Virus record (IMG/VR): IMGVR_UViG_3300047666_000603
Location: 1 to 64,000 of that record
Strand: one strand, 5' to 3'
Origin: a virus
Length of the DNA: 64,000 nucleotides
Shown: positions 31,898-39,700 of the stretch, piece after piece
Position numbering within the stretch: position 1 is the first letter of the stretch
Layout: each line of letters starts with the position of its first letter
Notes under the pieces: model-generated
Database searches by the model: none
Told to the model about the DNA's origin: nothing
The model's input: the letters and a program-made list of their open reading frames with translations, nothing else
Made by a program: the position numbers and the translations under genes

Positions 31898-33349
31898 ATG
31901 GGATATACACCAGTAGGTATAGGGGGAAACTCCCCACAAGGGGTTGGTCTAGCAAGGACTGACTTTAACTTTTTAGGAGCGCAGACTCTAAACGGATTTT
32001 CCGTACTGCATCCTGACGTAGACCCAACGTTGACAAAACGTTATGGGCATCAAGACGACATGATCTCAATGTTTGACAAATTGGGTCTTGCACGTCGAGT
32101 AACGAATAGTACAATCTTCCGTCACTACGAAGAAGAGCGACTACGACCACCTGTGGTTATGGACGCTAGTAGCGTTGGAGGCGCTGGAGCAACAGTGCAG
32201 ATTCCAATTTTAGCGGCTGACCAGTTTAGTATTCCGCAATCAGCTCCGTACATCGGATCAGGAACAACTAATGCTGTAGCACCTCGACTTGGTGATGTAG
32301 GGTTTTTCTCTAACAACGTAGAGGCTGTAGTAACTGCTGTAGCTGCTGATGGCACTACGTTTGATGCAACACCAACACAAACAGGCGAAGTAATTCCAGA
32401 AATCACATCTGGCGATGAGTTTGTCATCACTTCCGCTGTATCTAATGAAGCGGGTACATTCGCAGATAGAGGTTCATTCTCAAGTCGTGTAATCTACTAC
32501 CAAAACAACACACAAATCTTCACTGAGCGTCACGAAATTTCTGGCTCTGCATTAGGTGAAGAAACGTGGATTGACTTTGATGGTAAGTACGGACAAGGAA
32601 AGTACTGGTACTACTACGATATGGACAGAACGTTGAGACGACACAAAAGCTCGTTTGCTAACGGTTGCATCTTCGGAAAGGACATCACTAACGTTACGTT
32701 GGCGGGAATCGCTGGATTTGAGCAAGCTAAGAAAACAAAAGGTTTGATCCCAACAATTCAAGCTTCGGGTATTAATGAAGCCTTTACAACAGGAGCCTTG
32801 ACGCTAGCTGATGTTGAGAATGTTCTTGATGACTTGTCAGAGCAAAGTGCTGCTAACGAGTATATGCTTCTTTGTTCTCAAGGGTTCCGTAAGGACATTA
32901 ACAAACTCGCAAGAGAAGGTGATGGGCTTACTTTCAATCAGGATTCTAGGTCTTCTATAATCTTCGCAGACTTCAATGGCGGTGTTCAAGCTGTAGACTT
33001 TGATATAGATACTGTGAAACACCTAGGATACACATTGAACATTAAAACTCAACGTGCATTCAGTGATCCAACCCAACAAGGAGCAATCACAGCATACAAT
33101 AGTTTTGCTGTCGGAATGCCAATGGGAGAGGTGAACATCTACGAAGAACTAGGTGGAAGCTATGTAAAAACACCTGCAATGCAAGTGGTATACAAAGGAT
33201 CAGGCCCAGAAGGAGGAGATCGTTCAATGGACGAATACGTACAAACTCCAAGAGAGACAGGTAAAGACAACTTAGTACACGTAATGGTGACAGAGGGTGG
33301 TGTTGAAACAAACGCCATTAACCACTGCTTCACAATGCAAGGTTCCTAA
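31898..33349 (+). CDS. Major capsid protein
   Basis: 483 aa following the scaffold gene by 3 nt and ended by a strong terminator, as expected for the most abundant virion protein. Codon choice shifts toward GCT/GTT/GGT relative to neighbours, consistent with high expression. Regions such as GQGKYWYYYDMDRTLRRHKS and GYTLNIKTQRAFSDPTQQGA are compatible with an HK97-type fold, but the assignment rests mainly on position, length and expression signals. Confidence 0.8.
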   Translation: MGYTPVGIGGNSPQGVGLARTDFNFLGAQTLNGFSVLHPDVDPTLTKRYGHQDDMISMFDKLGLARRVTNSTIFRHYEEERLRPPVVMDASSVGGAGATVQIPILAADQFSIPQSAPYIGSGTTNAVAPRLGDVGFFSNNVEAVVTAVAADGTTFDATPTQTGEVIPEITSGDEFVITSAVSNEAGTFADRGSFSSRVIYYQNNTQIFTERHEISGSALGEETWIDFDGKYGQGKYWYYYDMDRTLRRHKSSFANGCIFGKDITNVTLAGIAGFEQAKKTKGLIPTIQASGINEAFTTGALTLADVENVLDDLSEQSAANEYMLLCSQGFRKDINKLAREGDGLTFNQDSRSSIIFADFNGGVQAVDFDIDTVKHLGYTLNIKTQRAFSDPTQQGAITAYNSFAVGMPMGEVNIYEELGGSYVKTPAMQVVYKGSGPEGGDRSMDEYVQTPRETGKDNLVHVMVTEGGVETNAINHCFTMQGS

Positions 33350-33366
33350 GTAGTAATAAATGCAAT

Positions 33367-33397
33367 GGCGCGGGGAAAGACCTCGCGCCTTTTTTTT
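33367..33397 (+). terminator. Rho-independent terminator after the capsid gene
   Basis: GGCGCG pairs with CGCGCC, extended by GGG/CCT, around loop AAAGA, followed by eight T (33390-33397). Probably partial, letting some transcription continue into the next gene. Confidence 0.85.
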
Positions 33398-33414
33398 ACA
33401 TATACAATCAACAA

Positions 33415-34473
33415 ATGGCAAACTTAGTCTATAGATTAGGACAATCAGGCAGACAGAAGAGAAGCAACCCATCAGATTTAGGTTATTACGCAACAGGTTC
33501 AAGAGACGGAGGAAATCAAGACCTCGCACCACCTATGCCCTATTCGAGAAGGTTTAAAGCAATTCACACTGTAAGAGTAGAGAAAGACGGGAAAATAATT
33601 CCCCGCAAAGTGGCCTACAGCCCCGACGAAGAAAGTATTTTTATGGATGATTGGGTGGATAAAAACTCAAAAGTTGTAAAGATTAAGTTCAAGAAGGGGA
33701 TGCTCATGGTGGATGAGGATAATGAACCACAACTTATTGAACTGTTAAGTTTATTGGACGGGAATGAATCAAAACCAAATAGGGACACTAAAACCCCTGT
33801 TTTATTCCATCAGATTAACAAATCAAAGAAAGCAGAGGAAGTTTTGTTAAACGAAGAGCGTGTAGCAAAAGAACTAGCCGTATATTGGGACTTACCATAC
33901 ACAAGAAAGCAAGCAATTGCAAATTGGGTGGGGATAAGAACAGCAAACCAAGACCCGAATATGTGGCAGCACAGCCTATTCCTATGGGCGAAACACAACG
34001 TCAAGAAGTTTAAAGAAGTTTATCACAACCCCGACCTAGAGTACATGGATTTCATTTCACGAGCAGAGAACATCGGCTTATTGAAGTTTAACACAAATAC
34101 ATGGAAATACGGAGAAGTGAAGATGCTAGTAGTGAGTAGGAATGATATGCGCTACGAGAAGCTAGTGGAAAGGCTCTTAAACGAACCCTCGCTGTACAAG
34201 TCTATTGCTGACGACGTACTTCGGGCAGAAGGTAAAAGCAACCTCATAGTAGCAGGGAAGGAGAAATTTGACTTTGATGCAATGACAGCCGAAGACCTTT
34301 TGGACAAAGCTAAGAAGCATGACTTAGTGAAATACAAAGGAGGAACAGGATTCTACATTGTGGACACAGGTAAAGCTGTGGGTAAATCAACCAAGGAGGA
34401 CGCTATTAAGTCAATAGAGACAGACCCTTATTTGAGACAACAAATAGAGGAACAGTTCAAAAAGCTCATCTAA
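33415..34473 (+). CDS. Putative head-associated protein, 352 aa
   Basis: Starts MANLVYRLGQSGRQKRSNPS, with a disordered N-terminus (DLGYYATGSRDGGNQDLAPP). The middle contains a beta segment and helical repeats (ADDVLRAEGKSNLIVAGKEK, MTAEDLLDKAKKHDL). Position between the capsid protein and two terminators suggests a head-stabilising or head-completion role. No family recognised. Confidence 0.55.
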   Translation: MANLVYRLGQSGRQKRSNPSDLGYYATGSRDGGNQDLAPPMPYSRRFKAIHTVRVEKDGKIIPRKVAYSPDEESIFMDDWVDKNSKVVKIKFKKGMLMVDEDNEPQLIELLSLLDGNESKPNRDTKTPVLFHQINKSKKAEEVLLNEERVAKELAVYWDLPYTRKQAIANWVGIRTANQDPNMWQHSLFLWAKHNVKKFKEVYHNPDLEYMDFISRAENIGLLKFNTNTWKYGEVKMLVVSRNDMRYEKLVERLLNEPSLYKSIADDVLRAEGKSNLIVAGKEKFDFDAMTAEDLLDKAKKHDLVKYKGGTGFYIVDTGKAVGKSTKEDAIKSIETDPYLRQQIEEQFKKLI

Positions 34474-34477
34474 TAAA

Positions 34478-34489
34478 AAGGAGGTGATG
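34478..34489 (+). promoter_or_regulatory. Perfect anti-Shine-Dalgarno complement
   Basis: AAAGGAGGTGAT is an exact 12-nt complement of the conserved 16S rRNA 3' end. It is followed by only ATG-TTC-TAA, so no real gene uses it. Bacteroidota phages normally lack such sites. Confidence 0.5.
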
Positions 34490-34499
34490 TTCTAAAATA

Positions 34500-34532
34500 A
34501 AAAGCCCTGCATTTGTTTGCGGGGCTTTTTTT
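34500..34532 (+). terminator. Rho-independent terminator
   Basis: AAAGCCCTGCA pairs with TGCGGGGCTTT with a short loop and is followed by T-rich sequence ending at 34532. Closes the capsid transcription unit before the second cassette-like array. Confidence 0.85.
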
Positions 34533-34544
34533 GTTTATATTTGC
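34513..34544 (+). promoter_or_regulatory. Host-type promoter for the accessory array
   Basis: TATATTTGC (34536-34544) matches the -7 TAnnTTTG, and a TTTG lies about 20 bp upstream inside the terminator, the host -33 element. It would transcribe the tRNA-like unit and following cassettes. Confidence 0.5.
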
Positions 34545-34589
34545 TCATAACGTTAAATGTAAAAAGCATTTTAATGATTTTTAAATAAT

Positions 34590-34729
34590 GTTGTAAGTAG
34601 TTGCTGCGGTATGCAAGAGTAAATGACTTCTAATTGTCGCCCTGCAAAGGTTGGTCAAAGCAGCGTCCGCAAAACGTGCCGCAAGGTTCGAGGGTTCGAA
34701 TCCCTCTCGTAGCAGCTATTACTTACAAC
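34590..34729. mobile_element. Cassette-like unit carrying the tRNA-like gene
   Basis: GTTGTAAGTA (34590-34599) and TACTTACAAC (34720-34729) are perfect 10-bp inverted repeats that bracket the tRNA-like gene within a few bases on each side. The GTT...AAC polarity is that of integron cassette ends. A MITE-like element is the alternative. Confidence 0.5.
34603..34714 (+). tRNA. tRNA-like gene, atypical, Cys(GCA)-like
   Basis: A perfect T arm GAGGG-TTCGAAT-CCCTC (34690-34706) is followed by TCGTAGC, which pairs over 7 bp with GCTGCGG at 34603-34609, then discriminator A. CTGC (34641-34644) / GCAG (34659-34662), one base out of D-arm register, encloses GGTTGG, a D-loop look-alike. The loop CCGCAAA would give anticodon GCA but lacks U33. 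About 30 nt separate the acceptor 5' strand from the D arm, so the RNA is 112 nt instead of about 75. Alternative loop CTTCTAA (34627-34633, anticodon TCT) is possible. It may be a non-canonical tRNA, a pseudogene or a tRNA-like decoy. Confidence 0.45.
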
Positions 34730-34858
34730 GTTTAGTATAAAAATAGTAAGGGGTGGAGGTTGAAATCTCCCGACTCATAGGTAGCTATAATCTTGTCCAT
34801 ATCCTATGCCAAGCCCGTAGGTTATAGACCCCTTATTTTATTTACACATTGTTGTATG
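34722..34858. repeat. Large attC-like palindrome (four-helix structure)
   Basis: TACAAC (34724-34729) pairs with GTTGTA (34851-34856). Inside, a 10-bp helix joins 34745-34754 to 34828-34837 (core GGGGT/ACCCC). Within it: hairpin GGAGGT-TGAA-ATCTCC (34755-34770), CTATAA (34785-34790) / TTATAG (34822-34827), and CCTATG (34803-34808) / CGTAGG (34816-34821). Helices abut with no gaps at three places. If transcribed it would fold as a compact RNA; as single-stranded DNA it resembles an attC with a branched terminal structure. Confidence 0.55.
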
Positions 34859-34879
34859 TCTTTTTTAATTGCATACAAC
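34851..34879. repeat. Empty or deleted mini-cassette ends
   Basis: GTTGTATG (34851-34858) and CATACAAC (34872-34879) are perfect 8-bp inverses separated by 13 bp (TCTTTTTTAATTG). This looks like cassette start and end sequences with no gene left between them; a simple hairpin is the alternative. Confidence 0.4.
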
Positions 34880-34961
34880 TACAAAGCTATGTGGCGTGGC
34901 TACAACAACGCTGAAATAAACAAACAAGTCGCCCAGCCATGCCATATAGGTAATGTTGTGG
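34873..34961. repeat. attC-like palindrome K
   Basis: ACAAC (34875-34879) pairs with GTTGT (34955-34959). After unpaired spacers of 7 and 5 nt, CTATGTGGCGTGGC (34887-34900) pairs over 14 bp with GCCATGCCATATAG (34936-34949) including two G-T pairs, around a 35-nt loop. The 3' end GTTGTGGTGCG is close to GTTATGGTGCG of palindrome H. Confidence 0.6.
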
Positions 34962-34973
34962 TGCGTTTTTATT

Positions 34974-35195
34974 ATGAACTTGAAATATGCAATACAAGTA
35001 AAAAAAACAGGGAAGTGGTTAAACTTAGATTTTCATGACGGGTCTGAAATAATAACTGTAAATGACTTTACGAAGGCTTATCATTTCGATGACTCAGAAG
35101 CGGCTGAAAAATTCCTTTCTTATCATAGGCTTGATAAAGGGAATCACGAGATGTTTAAGCTCGAAGTATTTGCTAGGCCGATTGAATGGTCTTAA
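34974..35195 (+). CDS. Hypothetical cassette-borne protein, 73 aa
   Basis: Start ATG 34974 (MNLKYAIQVKKTGKWLNLDF); the longer frame enters palindrome K. Alpha/beta with ITVNDFTKAYHFDDSEAAEK. No family recognised. Lies between palindromes K and J, with a leader resembling that of the cassette gene at 13235. Confidence 0.6.
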   Translation: MNLKYAIQVKKTGKWLNLDFHDGSEIITVNDFTKAYHFDDSEAAEKFLSYHRLDKGNHEMFKLEVFARPIEWS

Positions 35196-35220
35196 TGCCC
35201 TACGGCTATGATAAGAACTG

Positions 35221-35286
35221 GCCGAACAAAAACACTAGATTCAAGCCGTAACGCTGCCGCGGCTTGTTTTTATCAATTGTTGGCAG
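35221..35286. repeat. attC-like palindrome J
   Basis: GCC-G-AACAA (35221-35229, one extrahelical G) pairs over 8 bp with TTGTTGGC (35277-35284). CAAGCCG (35242-35248) pairs over 7 bp with CGGCTTG (35260-35266). The 3' core GTTGGCA is near GTTRRRY. An extrahelical base in the outer box and unpaired spacers are typical of attC. Confidence 0.55.
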
Positions 35287-35303
35287 CAGTTAAATTTTTT
35301 AAG

Positions 35304-35669
35304 ATGATTCGAATTATTAAAGACAAAACAGAACTGAGAAAAGGAAACTTAATTTTTGTTGATAGCATAGTATTCCCACCAAATTTTATTACCGCTAAAC
35401 CGCAAATTCTAGGTGATGGATGGGAAGAGGATATAAATAAAGAGTGGGAAAATTGCGCCTTTCTAAATGCTAAAGAGCAATACATGAAAGATTTATTCGG
35501 CAATGAAATGGAGAAAAACGAGGTGAAAGTTGAGCAATTGGAAAAAGAAGATTTCGACACATTTCCAAAGTGGAAGATGAGTTACAAAAAGGAAACTAAA
35601 GAGGCTTCTTTTATACACCAAGTTCAAAACAATTATGAGGATTGGACTGGTGAAAAGCTCATCCCTTAA
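35304..35669 (+). CDS. Hypothetical cassette-borne protein, 121 aa
   Basis: Start ATG 35304 (MIRIIKDKTELRKGNLIFVD); the longer frame crosses palindrome J. Beta N-terminus, helical acidic C-terminal half (EMEKNEVKVEQLEKEDFDTF). No family recognised. Followed after 5 nt by palindrome D. Confidence 0.6.
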   Translation: MIRIIKDKTELRKGNLIFVDSIVFPPNFITAKPQILGDGWEEDINKEWENCAFLNAKEQYMKDLFGNEMEKNEVKVEQLEKEDFDTFPKWKMSYKKETKEASFIHQVQNNYEDWTGEKLIP

Positions 35670-35674
35670 TTGCA

Positions 35675-35727
35675 TCCCAACACCAAGAGAAGTGCCGTTT
35701 TTTCAATGGCATTTCTCGACTGTTGTG
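35675..35727. repeat. Palindrome D (AACACCAAG ... CTGTTG family)
   Basis: 13-bp stem (35687-35699 / 35705-35717) with loop TTTTC; outer CAACA/TGTTG box (35678-35682 / 35721-35725). Almost identical to palindrome A, 22 kb away, except in the loop and spacer. Fourteen bp later comes the -33 box of late promoter 4. Confidence 0.6.
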
Positions 35728-35741
35728 AGCATATTCTTTAC

Positions 35742-35778
35742 CAATAACAAACACCCTTTGTCTTCTTTGTAATTTAGC
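35742..35778 (+). promoter_or_regulatory. Late promoter 4 (connector/tail)
   Basis: CAATAACAA (35742-35750), 19 bp, TAATTTAGC (35770-35778). ATG 35796 is 26 nt from the -7 box. Confidence 0.75.
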
Positions 35779-35795
35779 GGGAAAATTAGCCCGTT

Positions 35796-36548
35796 ATGCC
35801 CACCACTGTAGGAGACGTAGTAAGTCAATATTTAATAGAGCAGGATAATAACTCCCAACATGGGCGACCTCGGCTTATAAACATAGCAATAAGCGGCCTA
35901 AAAGAGCTTCATTTTGACGTTACAGGCGCACCCGTATTCACGCAACTAACATTAGACAGCAATAAGACTGCGGCTGTTCCTACGGGCTTAATAAACGTCA
36001 TAGGGATGTTTATGAACTCAGTTAACTACGGGCTATTGGAAATTGTAGAATCAAAACAACTCCCGCCAAACCTTATAAACAGCCAAGGAAGCACCGTTAT
36101 AGCAGACAAATCCACATTCGGAAACGACCCTTCTTTTGGTTTTGGAGGAGGAATGGGAGGAAGCAACGTAGGCTCGGATTTTCAGGGCGGAGAATTTCGC
36201 GGGGGAGTGTATAGTGGCGTAGGCTCCAACCCATACAAATACAATTGGAACAGAAGCACAAACAGATTTGAGTTCTCAAGCAACGTCACCAACCCTATAT
36301 TAGAATACCTCGGCCAATTAGGAACAACAGACGGGAAGCACTGTGTACCTGAGTTCGCTGTGGACGCACTAATACAATGGATTCGATACGTAGACACCCG
36401 CAACAAAGGAATAAGCCCTAGTGAGAAGCGATATAACCAACAATCATGGGTGAACGCAAAGAACTTAGTGCTACGGAGGATGGCAAATATTACACCAGCG
36501 GGTTTACGTGAAGGCTTTAGAAAAAATTATTCACTAACAGTTAAGTAA
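35796..36548 (+). CDS. Putative head-tail connector / tail ring protein
   Basis: 250 aa. Starts MPTTVGDVVSQYLIEQDNNS; helical N-terminal DALIQW-like and PRLINIAISGLKELHFDVTG segments, a Gly-rich disordered middle (FGGGMGGSNVGSDFQGG) and a helical C-terminus (AKNLVLRRMANITPAG). Position at the start of the tail transcription unit fits a ring or adaptor protein of podoviral tails. Family assignment tentative. Confidence 0.55.
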   Translation: MPTTVGDVVSQYLIEQDNNSQHGRPRLINIAISGLKELHFDVTGAPVFTQLTLDSNKTAAVPTGLINVIGMFMNSVNYGLLEIVESKQLPPNLINSQGSTVIADKSTFGNDPSFGFGGGMGGSNVGSDFQGGEFRGGVYSGVGSNPYKYNWNRSTNRFEFSSNVTNPILEYLGQLGTTDGKHCVPEFAVDALIQWIRYVDTRNKGISPSEKRYNQQSWVNAKNLVLRRMANITPAGLREGFRKNYSLTVK

Positions 36549-36549
36549 A

Positions 36550-36759
36550 ATGGCAGATGTTAACGCAAACGCAATTCCGCTCACAGCAAGCACAACCAAA
36601 ATAATGTTTATTGATTATGATGCCCCAACAGGTAATGGGGTGACAACCGTAACAATAGATGCTGTAGCGTACACCGTTCTAGACGATGGTAATGAAAACA
36701 ACAGTTGGGTGGTGATAGATGGATTTGTAGCGGGAGGAAGAATAGTGGCAACCATATAA
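36550..36759 (+). CDS. Hypothetical small virion protein, 69 aa
   Basis: MADVNANAIPLTASTTKIMF followed by beta strands (GVTTVTIDAVAYTVLDDGN). Entirely beta, one small domain; likely a virion component by context, one nt after the connector gene. Confidence 0.5.
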   Translation: MADVNANAIPLTASTTKIMFIDYDAPTGNGVTTVTIDAVAYTVLDDGNENNSWVVIDGFVAGGRIVATI

Positions 36760-36763
36760 GAAT

Positions 36764-39700
36764 ATGCAAGAGAGTAAGTCAAACATAATAGACAATAAAT
36801 TATTCTTCGCTGGAAAAATGAATTTGGACTTAACGCCCGAACTCCAAAAGAACGGGGAGTACGGCGCAGCGTTAAATATAAACCCTGTAAATTATGCAGG
36901 GGGCTTTGTCGGCACTCTAACAAACGTAACAGGTAATGAAGAGGTGGATTACACCTTTACAGGACTAACAGCAGACCCATTCATAAAAGTGGTGGGAAGT
37001 AAGCTAGATGAGAAGCGTAGACGTGTCTATTATTTAATATATGCTCAGAATGCTGGAAGCGACCAATACGCATACATTGTCTATTACTCTTACGACACGC
37101 AAGATATTACAACAGTGTTTAGCTCATCCAACCTTCTTGAGTTCGACCCCAACTTCACTATTTCAGACGTAAACATAATTTACGACGATGAATTGGGTGA
37201 CACCCTTATGTGGGTGGATAGAAACACAGAGCCAAAGAGATACAATGTAACAGCGGGAGATAATAGATTCAACAACTACACAGCGGCCACAACAGGATTT
37301 ACAGTGGGCGACATTGTATTTGCAAACGGAGATGAAAGCATTTCCGCGATAAGACAGTTTATTCCCTGCCGCGCATTAACAACAACCAACGACTACCCCG
37401 CAATAGACTATACAACGGGAGAATTAGACACGGTAGACTGGGAAACCCTACCTGTAGGACAATGCTACCCACCATTCTTAGTTGACACCCTATTCTATCA
37501 GAAAGTACCTAGCCCTTATTGGAGTCCAAATGGAACATTTAGGTATGATGATGGAACGGAAGAAGTGGAGGGTGTAGCTACATTTCTAAGAAGAAAGAGT
37601 TATCAGTTTGCTTACGCCTATATTTATTTTGATGGATCATTAAGCGAGGTGAGTCCTTTTAGTGAATCTGTTCTTTCTCAAGAATTGACAAGTGCTATAT
37701 TTACTATTGGAGAGGTAACAGCCAACCCTGACTACCCAACACCATCAGGGATAGACGTTAAAGTTCCAATACATTCATTTAGGTACACGGATGTTGATGA
37801 TGTGGCTTCTGTGACGGAATTTCCCCATGTAATGATAGCGCGGGTTAAGCTGCTTATTCGGGAAGTTCCTACAGATAGAACACCTACGGATTGGCTTGAG
37901 TGGTTAGATATTCCATACGATGAGTTGTATAAATACAACCTGTCAAGCTCAAACATATCAGAGGGGTTTCCTGTGGCGGGAGATGCGGGAACGTATTATT
38001 ACGATTGGTTTTCGGGAAGCTATTCTTCCGCGCCATCAGGAGAAACAAGCCAAATCACCACTATAACAGCTAGATATGACGGAACTCAAACCCTCATTCC
38101 TGTAGATGTAAAATGGGCGTCAACAAACTCTTACGCTTCGCCAAAAAAAGCAAACAGCCAAGACATCTCTGAGAATAGGACAGTGATGGGCGGAACTACA
38201 GACGGAATGAACGTGAGTAGGGATGTGGTGAGTAGTATAAGTGATAACATTAGTTTGGATTTATTTACCCAAACCCCTAATATATCAGTAAACCCAACAC
38301 AAACAGAAATAAACAAATACAACACATCGACAACAAGTCAGTCTTATAACTCTGGTACAGGCTTGTACACTGGTGTTTTTGATTTGCAAGTCCCGCTAGT
38401 TATTGTTAATTTTGATATTCTTTTTCAAGTTGATTTTACTCTTGAGTGGAAAACAATCCAATCAGGCACTGTAACAAGCATAACCTTATACAATATTCAA
38501 ACTAGCGTGTCTGGTATACCTGATGAGTTTGCGACATATAAAGAATTTTTAGAATCAACAATTAACGACCAAACCCCGTTCACCGCAATTGTAGATGATG
38601 CAACAGGAGAATTAACTATTACAAGGGTGTTTAGCTCAACTTTTTCTAACGCATACGATGTAGATATAGTTAGCAACGTGGGCTTTTTCTCTGTAGATAC
38701 TTATCTCCCATTTAGAACATACAAAAACCACTCAACACAACAATTTGGATTTGTATTCAGAGATGAGTTGGGTAGGCCAACACCTGTAATAACGGGGGAT
38801 TGGGCAACCCTATATATCCCTCACTTTATTAACCAAACCAACCAACCACAAATATATGGTGGCTGGATAAAAGGAATAAGTAATTTCACCACGCCTCCCG
38901 AAGCTAGGGTGATGGATATTGTAAGGAAGCGTAGCGAAAGCTTTCAAAACTTCATTCAATTTGCATTAAGCAGTAGCAACACAGTGCAAGAGAATTGGAA
39001 TTGGGATAGACCATACGTAATAGGCTTTGAAAACCTAGAGATAGATGACTCTGTCCCTAGCGTTATACCAAGCAACAAAAACCTTTACATAAGTCTAAAC
39101 TCAGTGAATGGTGGGGATGGAAACGCCTACAACAGCCTTTTTGATAGCGATATACTTTCATTCCTACCACAAGAAGGTGATGTGCTTAGATTTTTGTACA
39201 GGACTGATCAGGATGGAATTATAATTGAAGAGTATAACGCCTCATTTAATATTAGTAAATACGACGATAGAACTAATACAATAGTTATTAACTTCGAGGA
39301 TTTAGAGGAAAACGAGCCTGATTTAGCTGCCTACCTAGAGGGCTTTATTACAGTGTCTTTTGAATGGACTGTTAGAGTGCTGTGTGAGGTGATACAAAAG
39401 CCGACACAATCAGACAATGAGTTTTATTGGGAAACATCCGCACAACTAAGCTGTACGGATGGAGCTGTAGATATAGATGGAACAGCCTTTCAAGGAAACA
39501 TCACTATATTTGGAGATACATACCTAAAGCTAAGGGGGTATTGCGTGACTTACAACTCAGAAAACCCTGCGATAAGTTTTTTCATAAACTTCGTGTTACA
39601 AGACTTAAACTTCAATGACTTTGCTCCAACATGGAACACAGGACAAGGCCGACCTAACAAACAAGTGAGAAGCTTGCGTAGAGGGCAAAATGAGTACGTT

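Noticed and set aside
34603-34714. Canonical tRNA-Arg(TCT) or suppressor tRNA
   Set aside because: The CTTCTAA loop gives a weak stem and would leave no D arm and a 50-nt variable region; CTA register has an 8-nt loop. Kept only as an atypical tRNA-like gene.
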